64,000 nt of DNA from Candidatus Parepulonipiscium sp. PG-Nuni2H_MBin01 (GTDB taxonomy: Bacteria; Bacillota; Clostridia; Lachnospirales; Cellulosilyticaceae). Numbering within the stretch: the stretch's first letter is position 1; each line of letters begins with the position of its first letter. The stretch covers positions 1 to 64,000 of the forward strand of contig MDJM01000064.1 in the NCBI GenBank assembly GCA_001994995.1, given 5' to 3'. The notes below the pieces were generated by a model. That model worked only from the letters and a program-made list of their open reading frames with translations. It had not been told where the DNA came from and made no database searches. A program made the position numbers and the translations under genes. This document shows, one piece after another, positions 43,577-54,107 of this stretch.

Positions 43577-45043
43577 TTAAAAGTTAGTATATCCCATTAA
43601 ATGTTTATCAACCTCTCTAGCAACATCTTTACCTTCACGTAGTGCCCAGACAACCAGAGATTGGCCTCGATGCATATCACCAGATACAAAAACATTATCA
43701 ATATTAGTTTTAAACTCATCTGCGATAACATTACCACGATTATCAAGCTCTACACCAAATGCATCAGCTACATAATTTTCGCTGCCTACAAAGCCTGCTG
43801 CAATAAAAACTAAATCAATTTCTAAAGTAAATTCTTCACCATTAGGTACCATATTTATTCTACCTGTTTCATCATCTTTAATAGCATCTAATTTATTAAT
43901 TACAACAGCAGTAATATTATTGTACTCATCAGTAATAAACTCTTTAACAGTTGTTTGAAAAATACGAGGGTCTTCACCAAATTTAGCAATAGACTCAACC
44001 TGACCATAATCAGTTTTAAGAGTCCTAGGATATTGTGGCCATGGATTATCAGGCGCACGCTCCACAGGAGGCTTAGGCATCATCTCTAGTTGATAAACAG
44101 CTGTAGCTGATTGTCTAATAGCACTACCAACGCAATCATTACCAGTGTCACCACCACCAATTACTAATACACGCTTATTGCAAGCATTAATATAAGCTGG
44201 GCGGTCACTATCTAAAACAGACTTAGTAACCTCAGTCAAATAATCTACAGCAAAGTAAATACCATTAGCTTCACGACCAGGAACATTAATATCTCGAGGC
44301 TTAGAAGCTCCACAACATAGAATAACACTATCAAAATTGTGTATAAGCTCTTCACTAGAAACATTATCACCCACATTAGCGTTAGTTCTAAACTCAACAC
44401 CTTCAGCTTTCATAATGTTAATACGTCTATCAATGATATGTTTTTCAATTTTCATGTTAGGAATACCATACATTAATAGACCGCCAATACGGTCATTACG
44501 TTCAAATACAGTAACTGAATGTCCACGTTTATTAAGCCATTCAGCTGCACATAGACCAGATGGACCCGAACCAATGATAGCAACATTTTTACCTGTTCTA
44601 ACAGGTGGAACAGCAGCCTTCATAAAGCCCTCTGCGTAAGCAGTTTCAATAATAGCATGTTCATTCTCTCTAATAGTAACAGGACTACCAGAAGTTAAAC
44701 CACAAATACAGCTTGCTTCACAAGGTGCTGGACATACCCGTGAAGTAAATTCAGGAAAGCGATTTTTAATCATAAGTCGTTTAAACGCCAATTCCCAAGT
44801 TCCATAGAAAACTAATTCATTCCACTCAGGGATAAGATTATTAAGAGGACAACCGCTAGTCATACCACATAAAATCATACCATTTTGACAATAAGGAACA
44901 CCGCAATCCATACATCTAGCGCCTTGTAGTTGTTGCTCAGTATCCTCTAAAGGAATGTGGAACTCATCAAAGTTCTCAATTCTCTCTAAAGGTAATATCT
45001 CTTGACTAAGCTCACGTTTAAATTCTAAAAAACCTGTAATCAT
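43577..45043 (-). CDS. gltD: Glutamate synthase, small (beta) subunit
   Basis: This 488-residue flavoprotein is read from the ATG of [12 protein letters not shown], one nucleotide past the gltB stop, with AAGGGGGTAAG upstream. The longer frame inside gltB is rejected. The N-terminal iron-sulfur region has [22 protein letters not shown] and CPAPCEASC. The FAD-binding site is [20 protein letters not shown] and the NADPH-binding site [15 protein letters not shown]. It supplies electrons from NAD(P)H to GltB, which makes two glutamates from glutamine and 2-oxoglutarate. It forms an operon with gltB. Confidence 0.95.
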   Translation of the reverse strand: MITGFLEFKRELSQEILPLERIENFDEFHIPLEDTEQQLQGARCMDCGVPYCQNGMILCGMTSGCPLNNLIPEWNELVFYGTWELAFKRLMIKNRFPEFTSRVCPAPCEASCICGLTSGSPVTIRENEHAIIETAYAEGFMKAAVPPVRTGKNVAIIGSGPSGLCAAEWLNKRGHSVTVFERNDRIGGLLMYGIPNMKIEKHIIDRRINIMKAEGVEFRTNANVGDNVSSEELIHNFDSVILCCGASKPRDINVPGREANGIYFAVDYLTEVTKSVLDSDRPAYINACNKRVLVIGGGDTGNDCVGSAIRQSATAVYQLEMMPKPPVERAPDNPWPQYPRTLKTDYGQVESIAKFGEDPRIFQTTVKEFITDEYNNITAVVINKLDAIKDDETGRINMVPNGEEFTLEIDLVFIAAGFVGSENYVADAFGVELDNRGNVIADEFKTNIDNVFVSGDMHRGQSLVVWALREGKDVAREVDKHLMGYTNF

Positions 45044-45044
45044 C

Positions 45045-48000
45045 TTACTTACCCCCTTCTTTAATCTTATAAAATGCTTCCATTTCAGCTTGTTCTTGTG
45101 TAAGCGCACCTGATTCCATTACTTTACCAATTTGTTTCATCATTTTATCGTAATCAAAAGGAAGGATTTTTTTAAACTTAGGCAAATAAAATTCAAAGTT
45201 ACTTATAATCTCCTTTGCTTTACGACTACCAGTTTTTTCATGATGTTCTATGACTAAATCTCTTAAATTTTGAATATCAAACTTATCACTAACTTTTTCA
45301 ATAGACACCATAGATTTATTAACACGTAAATATAAATCACTACGTTCATCTAAAATAAATGCAATACCACCTGACATACCAGCCGCAAAGTTTTTACCAG
45401 TATCACCTAACACAACAATTAGACCACCTGTCATATATTCACAACCATGGTCACCAACGCCCTCAACAACGGCAGTTGCACCAGAGTTTCTAACACCAAA
45501 TCTTTCCCCTGCAACACCCCTAATAAATGCTTTACCTCCTGTAGCTCCATATAAAGCAACATTACCAATAATGATATTTTTATTAGGATCGAACGTGATA
45601 CCTTTTTTAGGATAAACAATAATGTTACCCCCCGATAAACCTTTTCCTAAATAGTCATTTGCATCACCAATTAACTCAAGAGTTAAGCCACGTGGTATAA
45701 ATGCACCAAAGCTTTGCCCAACACTACCTCTACATTTAACTACAAACGTATCTTCAGATAATGTATTACCATAAAATTTAGTAATTTCAGATCCAAATAT
45801 TGTTCCTAAACTTCTATCTATATTATCTACATCTATTTCGATAGATTTATGTTTAGCCTTATCAAATACATTGGCAAACGCGGGAATAAGTATCGAGACA
45901 TCTTTAGTGTGTTCTAATTTAAAATCAAATTTATTATGAGGTTCATAATGAATGCAGTTATTAGTAATAAGCGGGTTATGAAGTAATTTAGTTAAATCAA
46001 TTTTTTTAGCACGCTCACTCAAACCATGAGTTTTTGGTCTAAGTAAATCAACACGACCAACTAATTCATCTACACTTCTAACACCCAGTTTAGCCATATA
46101 TTCACGCAAATCACGTGCCATAAATAGCATGAAATTTTCAACATGTTTAGGGTCACCAGTAAAGCGCTCTCTAAGTTGTGGATTTTGAGTAGCAACACCT
46201 GTAGGACATGTATCAAGGTTACAAACCCTCATCATAACACAGCCTAAAGCAATAAGTGGACCGGTTGCAAATGAAAATTCTTCAGCACCTAGCATAGCAG
46301 CAACAGCAAGGTCACGCCCATTCATCATCTTACTATCAGCTTCTAATCTAACTCTACTACGTAAGTTATTCATAATTAAAGTTTGGTGAATCTCAGCAAC
46401 ACCTAACTCCCAAGGCATACCTGCGTTAGAAATAGAAGTACGAGGAGCGGCACCAGTACCACCATCGTAACCACTAATAGTAATATGTCCAGCACCAGCT
46501 TTGGCAACACCGGCAGCAACTGTACCTACACCGGCATCGGAAACGAGTTTTACTGAAATATCAGCATCACGGTTAGCATTTTTAAGGTCATAAATTAACT
46601 GCGCTAAATCTTCAATAGAATAAATATCATGATGAGGAGGAGGACTAATTAAACCAACTCCAGGTGTAGAGTGTCTAGTCTTAGCAACCCAAGGATAAAC
46701 TTTAGCTCCAGGTAAGTGCCCACCTTCACCAGGCTTAGCACCTTGAGCGATTTTAATTTGGATTTCCTTGGCACTAACTAAATATTTACTAGTTACACCA
46801 AATCTAGCTGAAGCAACCTGCTTAACTTTACTATTTTTATTAGTACCATAACGCTCAGGAGCCTCGCCACCTTCGCCAGTATTACTTTTACCACCTAAAT
46901 TATTCATAGCAATTGCAAGTGTTTCATGAGCTTCTTTACTTAAAGAACCATAACTCATAGGCCCAGTACTAAAACGTTTTACAATATCCCTCTCATGTTC
47001 AACCTCATCAATATTAAGGCCTCCATCATCTCTAAAGTTAAGTTCCAACAAACTTCTTAAATGACTCGTATGCTCATTATTAATCTTAGCAGAATAGATT
47101 CTAAATAATTCATAATCACCAGTTCTTACTGCTTGTTGTAATAAAAATAATGTTTCTGGTGTGTAAAGATGGTCAATTTTCCCAGTACGCATCTTATGAT
47201 ATCCCGAACTATCAAGCTCTGAGGAAGTATCCAGAGATAGAGGGTCAAAAGCAGTAGTATGGTGTGCATTAACATCCTCTTCAATATCAGAAATACTAAT
47301 ACCTTCAACACGAGTAGGTGTACCCGCGAAATATTTATCTATCACCCTACTAGAAATTCCAATAGCCTCAAATATTTTACTACCTTGATAGCTTTGAATA
47401 GTAGAAATACCCATTTTAGAAGCAATTTTTATGATGCCATCTAACACTGCTTTATTATAATCCTCTAATGCAACATAATAGTCTTTTTGCAGCAAATCTT
47501 TATCTACTAAATCTTTAATTGTTTGGTGAGCCAGATAAGGATTAACAGCACAAGCACCATATCCTAATAATGTAGCAAAATCATGAACATCTCTAGGTTC
47601 TCCACTTTCTAATACAATAGAAACAGCAGTTCTTTTCCTAGTAGTTTGAAGGTGCGTTGAAACTGCTGATACCGCAAGAAGTGAAGGAATTGCCTTATGG
47701 TACTCATCTACGCCTCTATCAGATAGAATTATAACATTTACACCATCACGATAAGCTCTATCTACTTCTAAAAATAAGTGTTCTACAGCATTATCTAACT
47801 TTTGGTTTTTGTAATATAAAGTAGAAATAGTTTTAACGTTAAAACCCTCTTTTTTCATATGCTTAATTTTAAGTAAAGCCACTTGAGTTAAAATAGGATT
47901 TCTAACTCTTAATACTCTACAATTTTCAGGAGTATCTTGTAAAATATTTCCATTAGCTCCAATATATACACAAGTGTTAGTAACGATTTTTTCTCGAATA

Positions 48001-49592
48001 GCATCAATAGGAGGATTAGTTACTTGTGCAAAGCGTTGTTTAAAGTAATTAGAAAGTTTTGGATGATTTTTACTAAGAGGAGCAATTGGAGTATCATCAC
48101 CCATGGCGCCTGTTAATTCAATACCGTTTTTAGCCATAGGGAATATACATTCACGAACATCCTCATAGCTATATCCAAAAGCTTTTTGCAATTGAGTAAG
48201 TTCCTGTGGACCATACTCTATAGGCTTTACAGGTGGGATTGGCAAAGATACTAGTGTAATAAGATTTTTATCAAGCCATTCACCATAAGGTTCACGTGCG
48301 GCATAATCTTCCTTAAGCTCATTATCATCAATTAACTCACCTTTATTTAGGTCAACAAGTAACATTCTACCAGGCCTAAGTCTATCCTTAATCTCAATAT
48401 CTGTATCATCTATAGGAAGTACCCCTACTTCGCTTGACAATATAAGCCTATCATCTTTAGTAACATAATATCTTGATGGCCTTAACCCATTTCTATCAAG
48501 AACAGCGCCCATAATATCTCCATCGCTAAATAAAATGGCAGCTGGGCCATCCCAAGGTTCTAACATTGTAGCATAATAAGCATAAAAATCTTGCTTACTA
48601 CGACTCATAGAATCGTTATCCATCCAAGGTTCAGGAATCGTAGCCATAACTGCTTTAGGAAGTTCTACACCATTCATGACCATAAATTCAAGTGAATTAT
48701 CTAACATAGCACTGTCAGAACCGCTTAAATCTACAATAGGAAAAACTTTCTCTATATCTTTTTCTAAATATTTACTTTTAACTATTTCCTCTCGGGTAAC
48801 CATAAGGTCAGCATTACCTTTAATAGTATTAATCTCACCATTATGCAAAATCATGCGATTAGGATGTGCCCTATTCCAGCTTGGCATAGTATTAGTTGAG
48901 AAACGGCTATGTACCATTCCTATTGCTGATACGTAATCAGGGTCTAATAAATCTGATGCATAAAATAAACCTAATTGTTTTACCAAAAACATTCCTTTAT
49001 ATACAATTGTACGACTTGATAAACTACAAACATAAGTATCATCCGTCTTAGCTTGTTCAAAAACACGCCTTAATACATAAAGTTTTCTATCAAAAGCTAA
49101 ACCTTTTTCCATATTTTTAGGTTTCTTTAAAAAAGCTTGACAAATAAAAGGCATGCAGTCATAAGCAACTTGTCCCAGAACAGAAGTATCTACAGGGACG
49201 TGTCGCCATCCAATAAACTCAACCCCCTCTTTCTTTGCAATCATTTCAAATAACTTTTTTTCTTGCATACGTAAATTTTTATTACGTGGAAAGAAAAACA
49301 TACCAATGCCATATTCACGTTCGTTACCAATTTTGTAATTTGATTTCTCTGCTTCTTTCTTAAAAAACTGATGGCTAATTTGAACCATAATACCAACACC
49401 ATCACCAGTTTCACCACTAGCATCTTGCCCAGCTCTATGTTCAAGATTTTCAACGATTTTTAATGCATCTAATACTGTTTGATGAGATTTTCTCCCTTTA
49501 ATATCAACAACAGCACCAATTCCGCAATTGTCATGTTCAAACTTACTATCATACAAACCAATGTTCCCTTTAATCTGAGTAAAATTCGTCAT
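45045..49592 (-). CDS. gltB: Glutamate synthase, large (alpha) subunit
   Basis: This 1515-residue GOGAT subunit has a 22-residue propeptide before the glutaminase nucleophile in HDNCGIGAVVDIKG. The amidotransferase domain runs to about 430, a central domain follows, and the FMN/2-oxoglutarate domain carries AKPGEGGHLPGAKV, SPPPHHDIYSIEDLAQLI and ISGYDGGTGAAPRTS. The 3Fe-4S motif is MRVCNLDTCPTGVATQ, and the C-terminal beta-helix contains ATGGKAFIRGVAGERFGVRNSG. It is transcribed from its own promoter at 49673-49701. The leader holds a terminator-like hairpin at the very 5' end. Confidence 0.96.
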   Translation of the reverse strand: MTNFTQIKGNIGLYDSKFEHDNCGIGAVVDIKGRKSHQTVLDALKIVENLEHRAGQDASGETGDGVGIMVQISHQFFKKEAEKSNYKIGNEREYGIGMFFFPRNKNLRMQEKKLFEMIAKKEGVEFIGWRHVPVDTSVLGQVAYDCMPFICQAFLKKPKNMEKGLAFDRKLYVLRRVFEQAKTDDTYVCSLSSRTIVYKGMFLVKQLGLFYASDLLDPDYVSAIGMVHSRFSTNTMPSWNRAHPNRMILHNGEINTIKGNADLMVTREEIVKSKYLEKDIEKVFPIVDLSGSDSAMLDNSLEFMVMNGVELPKAVMATIPEPWMDNDSMSRSKQDFYAYYATMLEPWDGPAAILFSDGDIMGAVLDRNGLRPSRYYVTKDDRLILSSEVGVLPIDDTDIEIKDRLRPGRMLLVDLNKGELIDDNELKEDYAAREPYGEWLDKNLITLVSLPIPPVKPIEYGPQELTQLQKAFGYSYEDVRECIFPMAKNGIELTGAMGDDTPIAPLSKNHPKLSNYFKQRFAQVTNPPIDAIREKIVTNTCVYIGANGNILQDTPENCRVLRVRNPILTQVALLKIKHMKKEGFNVKTISTLYYKNQKLDNAVEHLFLEVDRAYRDGVNVIILSDRGVDEYHKAIPSLLAVSAVSTHLQTTRKRTAVSIVLESGEPRDVHDFATLLGYGACAVNPYLAHQTIKDLVDKDLLQKDYYVALEDYNKAVLDGIIKIASKMGISTIQSYQGSKIFEAIGISSRVIDKYFAGTPTRVEGISISDIEEDVNAHHTTAFDPLSLDTSSELDSSGYHKMRTGKIDHLYTPETLFLLQQAVRTGDYELFRIYSAKINNEHTSHLRSLLELNFRDDGGLNIDEVEHERDIVKRFSTGPMSYGSLSKEAHETLAIAMNNLGGKSNTGEGGEAPERYGTNKNSKVKQVASARFGVTSKYLVSAKEIQIKIAQGAKPGEGGHLPGAKVYPWVAKTRHSTPGVGLISPPPHHDIYSIEDLAQLIYDLKNANRDADISVKLVSDAGVGTVAAGVAKAGAGHITISGYDGGTGAAPRTSISNAGMPWELGVAEIHQTLIMNNLRSRVRLEADSKMMNGRDLAVAAMLGAEEFSFATGPLIALGCVMMRVCNLDTCPTGVATQNPQLRERFTGDPKHVENFMLFMARDLREYMAKLGVRSVDELVGRVDLLRPKTHGLSERAKKIDLTKLLHNPLITNNCIHYEPHNKFDFKLEHTKDVSILIPAFANVFDKAKHKSIEIDVDNIDRSLGTIFGSEITKFYGNTLSEDTFVVKCRGSVGQSFGAFIPRGLTLELIGDANDYLGKGLSGGNIIVYPKKGITFDPNKNIIIGNVALYGATGGKAFIRGVAGERFGVRNSGATAVVEGVGDHGCEYMTGGLIVVLGDTGKNFAAGMSGGIAFILDERSDLYLRVNKSMVSIEKVSDKFDIQNLRDLVIEHHEKTGSRKAKEIISNFEFYLPKFKKILPFDYDKMMKQIGKVMESGALTQEQAEMEAFYKIKEGGK

Positions 49593-49617
49593 TATTAAAA
49601 TCCTTTCTAGTTAAATT

Positions 49618-49660
49618 AAAAAAGGCGTACCATAAGAATATAAATGAGAACGCCTTTTTT
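49618..49660 (-). terminator. Terminator-like hairpin in gltB leader (also end of dapL unit)
   Basis: AAAAAAGGCGT (49618-49628) and ACGCCTTTTTT (49650-49660) form an 11-bp stem around 21 nt, with T-rich tail in either direction. It lies between the gltB promoter and the gltB ribosome site, about 6 nt after the predicted transcription start, so it can end dapL messages and also attenuate gltB. Confidence 0.75.
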
Positions 49661-49672
49661 CTTATAGAAGTA

Positions 49673-49701
49673 ATTATAAATTACATTACTAAATTTTTCA
49701 A
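49673..49701 (-). promoter_or_regulatory. Promoter of gltBD
   Basis: On the minus strand TTGAAA (49701-49696), 17 nt, TATAAT (49678-49673). The predicted start is near 49666. Confidence 0.8.
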
Positions 49702-49824
49702 TATATTTTTAAATTATTGATAACCTTTTAATATTAGTGCACGCTTATATTTAGTATAAAGCCTTGTGCTATTATAGGTTAAAGTAGATTATAAAATTTT
49801 TTGGAATTAGATAACGATATATGA

Positions 49825-51006
49825 TTATTTATACAGCTTTTTAATTCTATCCATAGCCTCAATAACATTTTCACGCGCTCCAAATGCAGAAATCCTAAAG
49901 TAGCCTTCACCACCGCTTCCAAATCCTACTCCTGGTGTGCCAACAACATGTGCTTCGTTTAATAATTTATCAAAGAATGTCCATGAATCTAAATTATCAG
50001 GACACTTAATCCAAATATAAGGAGAGTTATCTCCACCTACAAACCAGAATCCTAACTCCTTAAATGCATCTCTTATAATTTTAGCATTTTCTAAATAATA
50101 CCTTATATTAGTTTCAACTTCTTTTTGTCCCTCCGGAGTAAATACAGCAGCTGCCCCTTTTTGAATAATATAAGGGACCCCATTAAATTTAGTTGTTTGT
50201 CTTCTTAACCACAGCTTATTAAGCTTAATGTTTTCGCGTACTAAATCCTGAGGAACTACAGTATAGCCACATCTAGTTCCAGTAAATCCAGCAGTTTTAG
50301 AAAATGAACAAAATTCAATAGCACAAGTTTTTGCACCATCGATTTCAAAAATACTAGTAGGAAGTTCAGCATCTTTTACAAAAAATTCATAAGCACTATC
50401 AAATAAAATTACTGCGCCATTGTTATTAGCATAGTCTACCCAAATCTTTAATTGCTCTTTAGTATAAGTGGCACCAGTAGGGTTATTTGGGGAACATAAA
50501 TAAATTAAATCACCACCATCACCATCTTCAGGCATTGGCAAAAAATTATTTTTCTCATTACCATTTAAAAAATTAATTTTACGTCCTGCCATAGTATTCG
50601 TATCAAGATATGTTGGATATACAGGGTTTGGAATTAAACTAGTACCCGTAGTACCAAAAATATCAAGTATATTACCTAAGTCACTCTTTGCACCATCACT
50701 TACAAATATTTCATCTGCCGCAAGCTCTACTTTTTTAGTAGCATAATAATCTTTAATTGCATTGCGCAAAAAATCGTACCCTTGCTCAGGCCCATATCCC
50801 TTAAATGTTTCTGATTTACTCATTTCACTAACAGCTTCCTGCATAGCAGAAACAACCGATTTAGTAAGAGGTAAAGTTACATCTCCAATACCTAAACGAA
50901 TTACTTTCTCACCTTGATGAGCATCTTGAAATTCATTTACTTTTCTTGCTATCGTTGAAAATAAATAACTATCCTCTAAATTTAAAAAATTTTGATTTAC
51001 TTGCAT
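49825..51006 (-). CDS. dapL: LL-diaminopimelate aminotransferase
   Basis: This 393-residue PLP enzyme of the class I/II aminotransferase fold converts tetrahydrodipicolinate straight to LL-diaminopimelate, a precursor of lysine and of peptidoglycan. SFSKTAGFTGTRCGY contains the PLP Lys237. IRLGIGDVTLPL, GYGPEQGYDFLRNAI, YLCSPNNPTGATYT and SPYIWIKCPDNLDSW are DapL-specific patterns. AAAGGAGAG precedes the ATG. It lies 13 nt after dapF, the next enzyme in the pathway, so the two functions are coupled. Confidence 0.95.
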   Translation of the reverse strand: MQVNQNFLNLEDSYLFSTIARKVNEFQDAHQGEKVIRLGIGDVTLPLTKSVVSAMQEAVSEMSKSETFKGYGPEQGYDFLRNAIKDYYATKKVELAADEIFVSDGAKSDLGNILDIFGTTGTSLIPNPVYPTYLDTNTMAGRKINFLNGNEKNNFLPMPEDGDGGDLIYLCSPNNPTGATYTKEQLKIWVDYANNNGAVILFDSAYEFFVKDAELPTSIFEIDGAKTCAIEFCSFSKTAGFTGTRCGYTVVPQDLVRENIKLNKLWLRRQTTKFNGVPYIIQKGAAAVFTPEGQKEVETNIRYYLENAKIIRDAFKELGFWFVGGDNSPYIWIKCPDNLDSWTFFDKLLNEAHVVGTPGVGFGSGGEGYFRISAFGARENVIEAMDRIKKLYK

Positions 51007-51019
51007 GAATTACTCTCCT

Positions 51020-51853
51020 TTAGATTTCAATTGTACCATCAAAAACTTTTGTGGCTTCCCCAGTCATATACACTGTATCATCAGTATATCTAATAACTAA
51101 ATCACCACCAATAAGTTTAATCACAATATCAGAATTTTTACTAGCTTTATTATTAAGAACAGCAGCTACAGCTGTAGCGCAAGCACCAGTTCCACAAGCA
51201 AGCGTTTCACCACTACCGCGTTCCCATACACGCATTTTAAGTGTTCCTTCATCTAAACATTGTACAAACTCTGTATTAACTTGCTCAGGAAATATAGGAG
51301 CATGTTCAAATTTAGGACCAATGCTTGCAATATCAATATTATCCACATCATCTACGAAAACAATACAATGAGGATTACCCATAGATACACAAGTGATATG
51401 ATACGGTTTGCCATCAATTTGAACTTCTCTGTTAACAACCATATCACCATCAAGTTTTACAGGTATATCATGTGGTATAAGGATAGGCGCTCCCATATCA
51501 ACCTTAACACTGCTAACTTTACTATCATTAATAGTCAAGTCAAGATACTTAATTCCACTTAACGTTTCAATAGCAATTGTATTCTTAACCACAATGCCAT
51601 TATCATAAAGAAATTTTCCTACACACCTAATGGCATTTCCGCACATTTTGCCTTCACTACCATCTAAATTAAACATCCTCATTTTAGCATCAGCAATATC
51701 TGAGCTACAAATCATAACAATACCATCACCACCAATACCAAAATTACGGTGAGATAGTTTAATTGCAAGAGCAGCAGGATCACTTAATTCTTGCTCCATG
51801 CAATTAAAATAAATATAATCATTACCTATGCCATGCATTTTACAAAACTTCAT
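51020..51853 (-). CDS. dapF: Diaminopimelate epimerase
   Basis: This is a 277-residue enzyme from the ATG of MKFCKMHGIGNDYIYF, with AAAGGAAC at 7 nt. A 15-codon extension upstream is not supported by homology. It contains the two catalytic thiol regions KMCGNAIRCVG and ETLACGTGACATAVAAVL, and MGNPHCIVFVDDV. It interconverts LL- and meso-diaminopimelate. It lies between pyrG (67-nt gap) and dapL on the minus strand and probably belongs to the long glnA-dapL transcript. Confidence 0.95.
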   Translation of the reverse strand: MKFCKMHGIGNDYIYFNCMEQELSDPAALAIKLSHRNFGIGGDGIVMICSSDIADAKMRMFNLDGSEGKMCGNAIRCVGKFLYDNGIVVKNTIAIETLSGIKYLDLTINDSKVSSVKVDMGAPILIPHDIPVKLDGDMVVNREVQIDGKPYHITCVSMGNPHCIVFVDDVDNIDIASIGPKFEHAPIFPEQVNTEFVQCLDEGTLKMRVWERGSGETLACGTGACATAVAAVLNNKASKNSDIVIKLIGGDLVIRYTDDTVYMTGEATKVFDGTIEI

Positions 51854-51920
51854 AGTATAGTTCCTTTCTAAAGTAATTTCGTTTTCATTATAAGTCAAAT
51901 TAATAATAATGTAAAGTAGT

Positions 51921-53504
51921 TTAAACTATAGCTTTTATTAACCCTAAAAATAAAGGGTGGGGTTTGTTAGGCCTGCTTTTAAATTCAGGATGAAACTGAA
52001 CTGCTACATAATATGGATGATTTGTAAGCTCCACTGCTTCAACTAAATTATTATCTGGTGAAGTTCCACTTATAATTAAACCATGTTGCTGCACTAAATT
52101 CCTATATTGGTTATTAAACTCGTATCTATGACGATGGCGCTCATTAATAATATTTTTTGCATACAACTGGTGTAATTTAGAATGTTCTTTAATGTTACAC
52201 GTATAACTCCCTAAACGCATAGTACCGCCTTTATCTGTAATATCCTTCTGTTCCTCCATAATATGAATAACTGCATTAGAAGTGTCTTTGGCAAACTCTA
52301 AAGAATGGGCATCATCTAAATGTAAAACATTTCTTGCAAACTCAATAACTACAACTTGCATCCCAAGACAAATCCCTAGAAGTGGTACTTGGTTTTCTCT
52401 AGCATACTTACATGCCAAAATTTTACCTTCGATACCTCTATCGCCAAATCCCCCAGGTATAACCATTGCATCTAAATCATCTAATAAATTAGTATTTGGA
52501 GTAATTTCCTCGCTATCAATCCACTTAATATTAACATTTACACCTAAATTATAACCAGCATGTCTTAAACTTTCACTAACAGAAAGATAAGCATCATGAA
52601 GTTTAACATACTTACCAACAACGCCCACATTAACATCTTTAGAAGCCGAGTAAATATTTTCCACCAATTTCTTCCACTCAGTTAAATCAGGCTCTGGGGT
52701 AACTAAGTGTAATGCTCTACAAACAACTCTATCCAGACCTCTGTTATGTAACATTAGAGGCGCTTCATATAACGAATCAAGAGTAATATTTTCTATAACA
52801 CAATCTTTTCTAACATTACAAAATAACGAAATTTTCTCAAGAATATCAATTGGTATCTCTTCATCCGCACGTGCAACAATAATATCAGGTGAAATCCCTA
52901 TCGAACGCAGTTCCTTCACCGAATGCTGAGTTGGTTTGCTTTTATGCTCACCACTGGACTTAATAAATGGAACTAATGTGAGATGAATAAAAATACAATT
53001 TTTCCGTCCCACTTCTAATGCAATTTGCCTAGTTGTTTCCAAAAATGGTTGTATCTCGATGTCTCCAGTTGTCCCACCAATTTCAGTAATTAACACATCA
53101 CAATTATTTTTCTCGGCACTTGAGTAGATAAATTCTTTAATAACATTAGTAATGTGAGGAATAACTTGGACTGTCTGTCCAAGGTACCCACCACTTCTTT
53201 CCTTATTAAGCACTTCATAATATATTTTTCCTGAAGTTAAATTTGAATATTTGGTTAAATCTTCATCTATAAAACGTTCATAATGTCCTAGATCTAAATC
53301 CGTTTCTGCACCATCCTCAGTAACAAAAACCTCCCCATGTTGATATGGACTCATAGTTCCTGGATCAACATTCATATAGGGGTCCAACTTTTGTGCAGTA
53401 ACTTTTAATCCTCTTTGTTTTAATAATCTCCCTAGGCTTGCTGCTGTTATACCTTTGCCTAAGCCTGATACTACGCCTCCTGTTACAAAAATAAATTTAC
53501 TCAT
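51921..53504 (-). CDS. pyrG: CTP synthase
   Basis: This 527-residue enzyme makes CTP from UTP and glutamine. The N-terminal synthetase domain begins [26 protein letters not shown] and contains [21 protein letters not shown] and the UTP site [14 protein letters not shown]. The C-terminal glutaminase has [12 protein letters not shown], nucleophile Cys in [11 protein letters not shown], and the His/Glu in [23 protein letters not shown] precedes the ATG, 12 nt after the ANTAR regulator. Grouping with glnA fits its use of glutamine. Confidence 0.96.
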   Translation of the reverse strand: MSKFIFVTGGVVSGLGKGITAASLGRLLKQRGLKVTAQKLDPYMNVDPGTMSPYQHGEVFVTEDGAETDLDLGHYERFIDEDLTKYSNLTSGKIYYEVLNKERSGGYLGQTVQVIPHITNVIKEFIYSSAEKNNCDVLITEIGGTTGDIEIQPFLETTRQIALEVGRKNCIFIHLTLVPFIKSSGEHKSKPTQHSVKELRSIGISPDIIVARADEEIPIDILEKISLFCNVRKDCVIENITLDSLYEAPLMLHNRGLDRVVCRALHLVTPEPDLTEWKKLVENIYSASKDVNVGVVGKYVKLHDAYLSVSESLRHAGYNLGVNVNIKWIDSEEITPNTNLLDDLDAMVIPGGFGDRGIEGKILACKYARENQVPLLGICLGMQVVVIEFARNVLHLDDAHSLEFAKDTSNAVIHIMEEQKDITDKGGTMRLGSYTCNIKEHSKLHQLYAKNIINERHRHRYEFNNQYRNLVQQHGLIISGTSPDNNLVEAVELTNHPYYVAVQFHPEFKSRPNKPHPLFLGLIKAIV

Positions 53505-53516
53505 ATGTCGTCTCCT

Positions 53517-54086
53517 TTAGTCACCGTAATTTAGAATAATTGCCTCAGCTATTTCCTTCCTTGTCTTTCGTAAATTCATGGCCTCTTTTTCTATATATTT
53601 ATGCGATTGTGCTTCGCTCATTCCTCTATACTCTATTAATATACATTTAGCACGGCTAACAGTTCTAATATCATCTATTTTTTTGTTAAGAAGCGTATTT
53701 TCGTTTTCTAATAGCCTAAGTCTATTGTGAGTAACTTTTGCAATTTTTATAGATGCTTCTAATATTTTTTTATTAATTGGTTTGGCTACCATGATTACCC
53801 CTAGTTCTTCAACTTTACTTGCCACTTCATCATAGTGTTCAGTACTTACCATTAAAATAACTTGGGTTGTAGAGCGATATGCTATTTCTTTTGCGAGTTT
53901 TTCGCCTGTCTCGTCTTTGAGGGGCATATTTATTAGAACTAAATCTATTTTTCTTTCTGAAAGTAATCTTCTAGCCTCATTGCAAGAAGTACTAGTGTAT
54001 AATTCTTTGTACAAAGACATAGGTAGCATATCCGCCAAAACTTCTTTATTAGGCTGAATATATGAAACCATTAAAACACTTTCCAT
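53517..54086 (-). CDS. ANTAR-domain regulator adjacent to glnA (NitR-like)
   Basis: This is a 189-residue protein with an N-terminal receiver-like domain (1-120) and C-terminal three-helix ANTAR RNA-binding domain (about 130-188), joined by a helical linker LLENENTLLNKKIDDIR. The usual phosphoacceptor Asp is replaced: the strand reads DLVLINMPLKDETG, with Asn there, so classical phosphorylation is unlikely. ANTAR proteins work by binding paired RNA hairpins and preventing termination. Genes of this kind commonly follow clostridial glnA. It lies 21 nt after glnA. It is a candidate regulator of the hairpin leaders of glnA, gltB and amt. Confidence 0.88.
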   Translation of the reverse strand: MESVLMVSYIQPNKEVLADMLPMSLYKELYTSTSCNEARRLLSERKIDLVLINMPLKDETGEKLAKEIAYRSTTQVILMVSTEHYDEVASKVEELGVIMVAKPINKKILEASIKIAKVTHNRLRLLENENTLLNKKIDDIRTVSRAKCILIEYRGMSEAQSHKYIEKEAMNLRKTRKEIAEAIILNYGD

Positions 54087-54107
54087 TACGCCTCAACTCC
54101 CTACCTA

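Noticed and set aside
49593-49824. T-box or glutamine/glutamate riboswitch in the gltB leader
   Set aside because: No T-box sequence or riboswitch core was seen. The promoter lies too close to the hairpin for a large aptamer.
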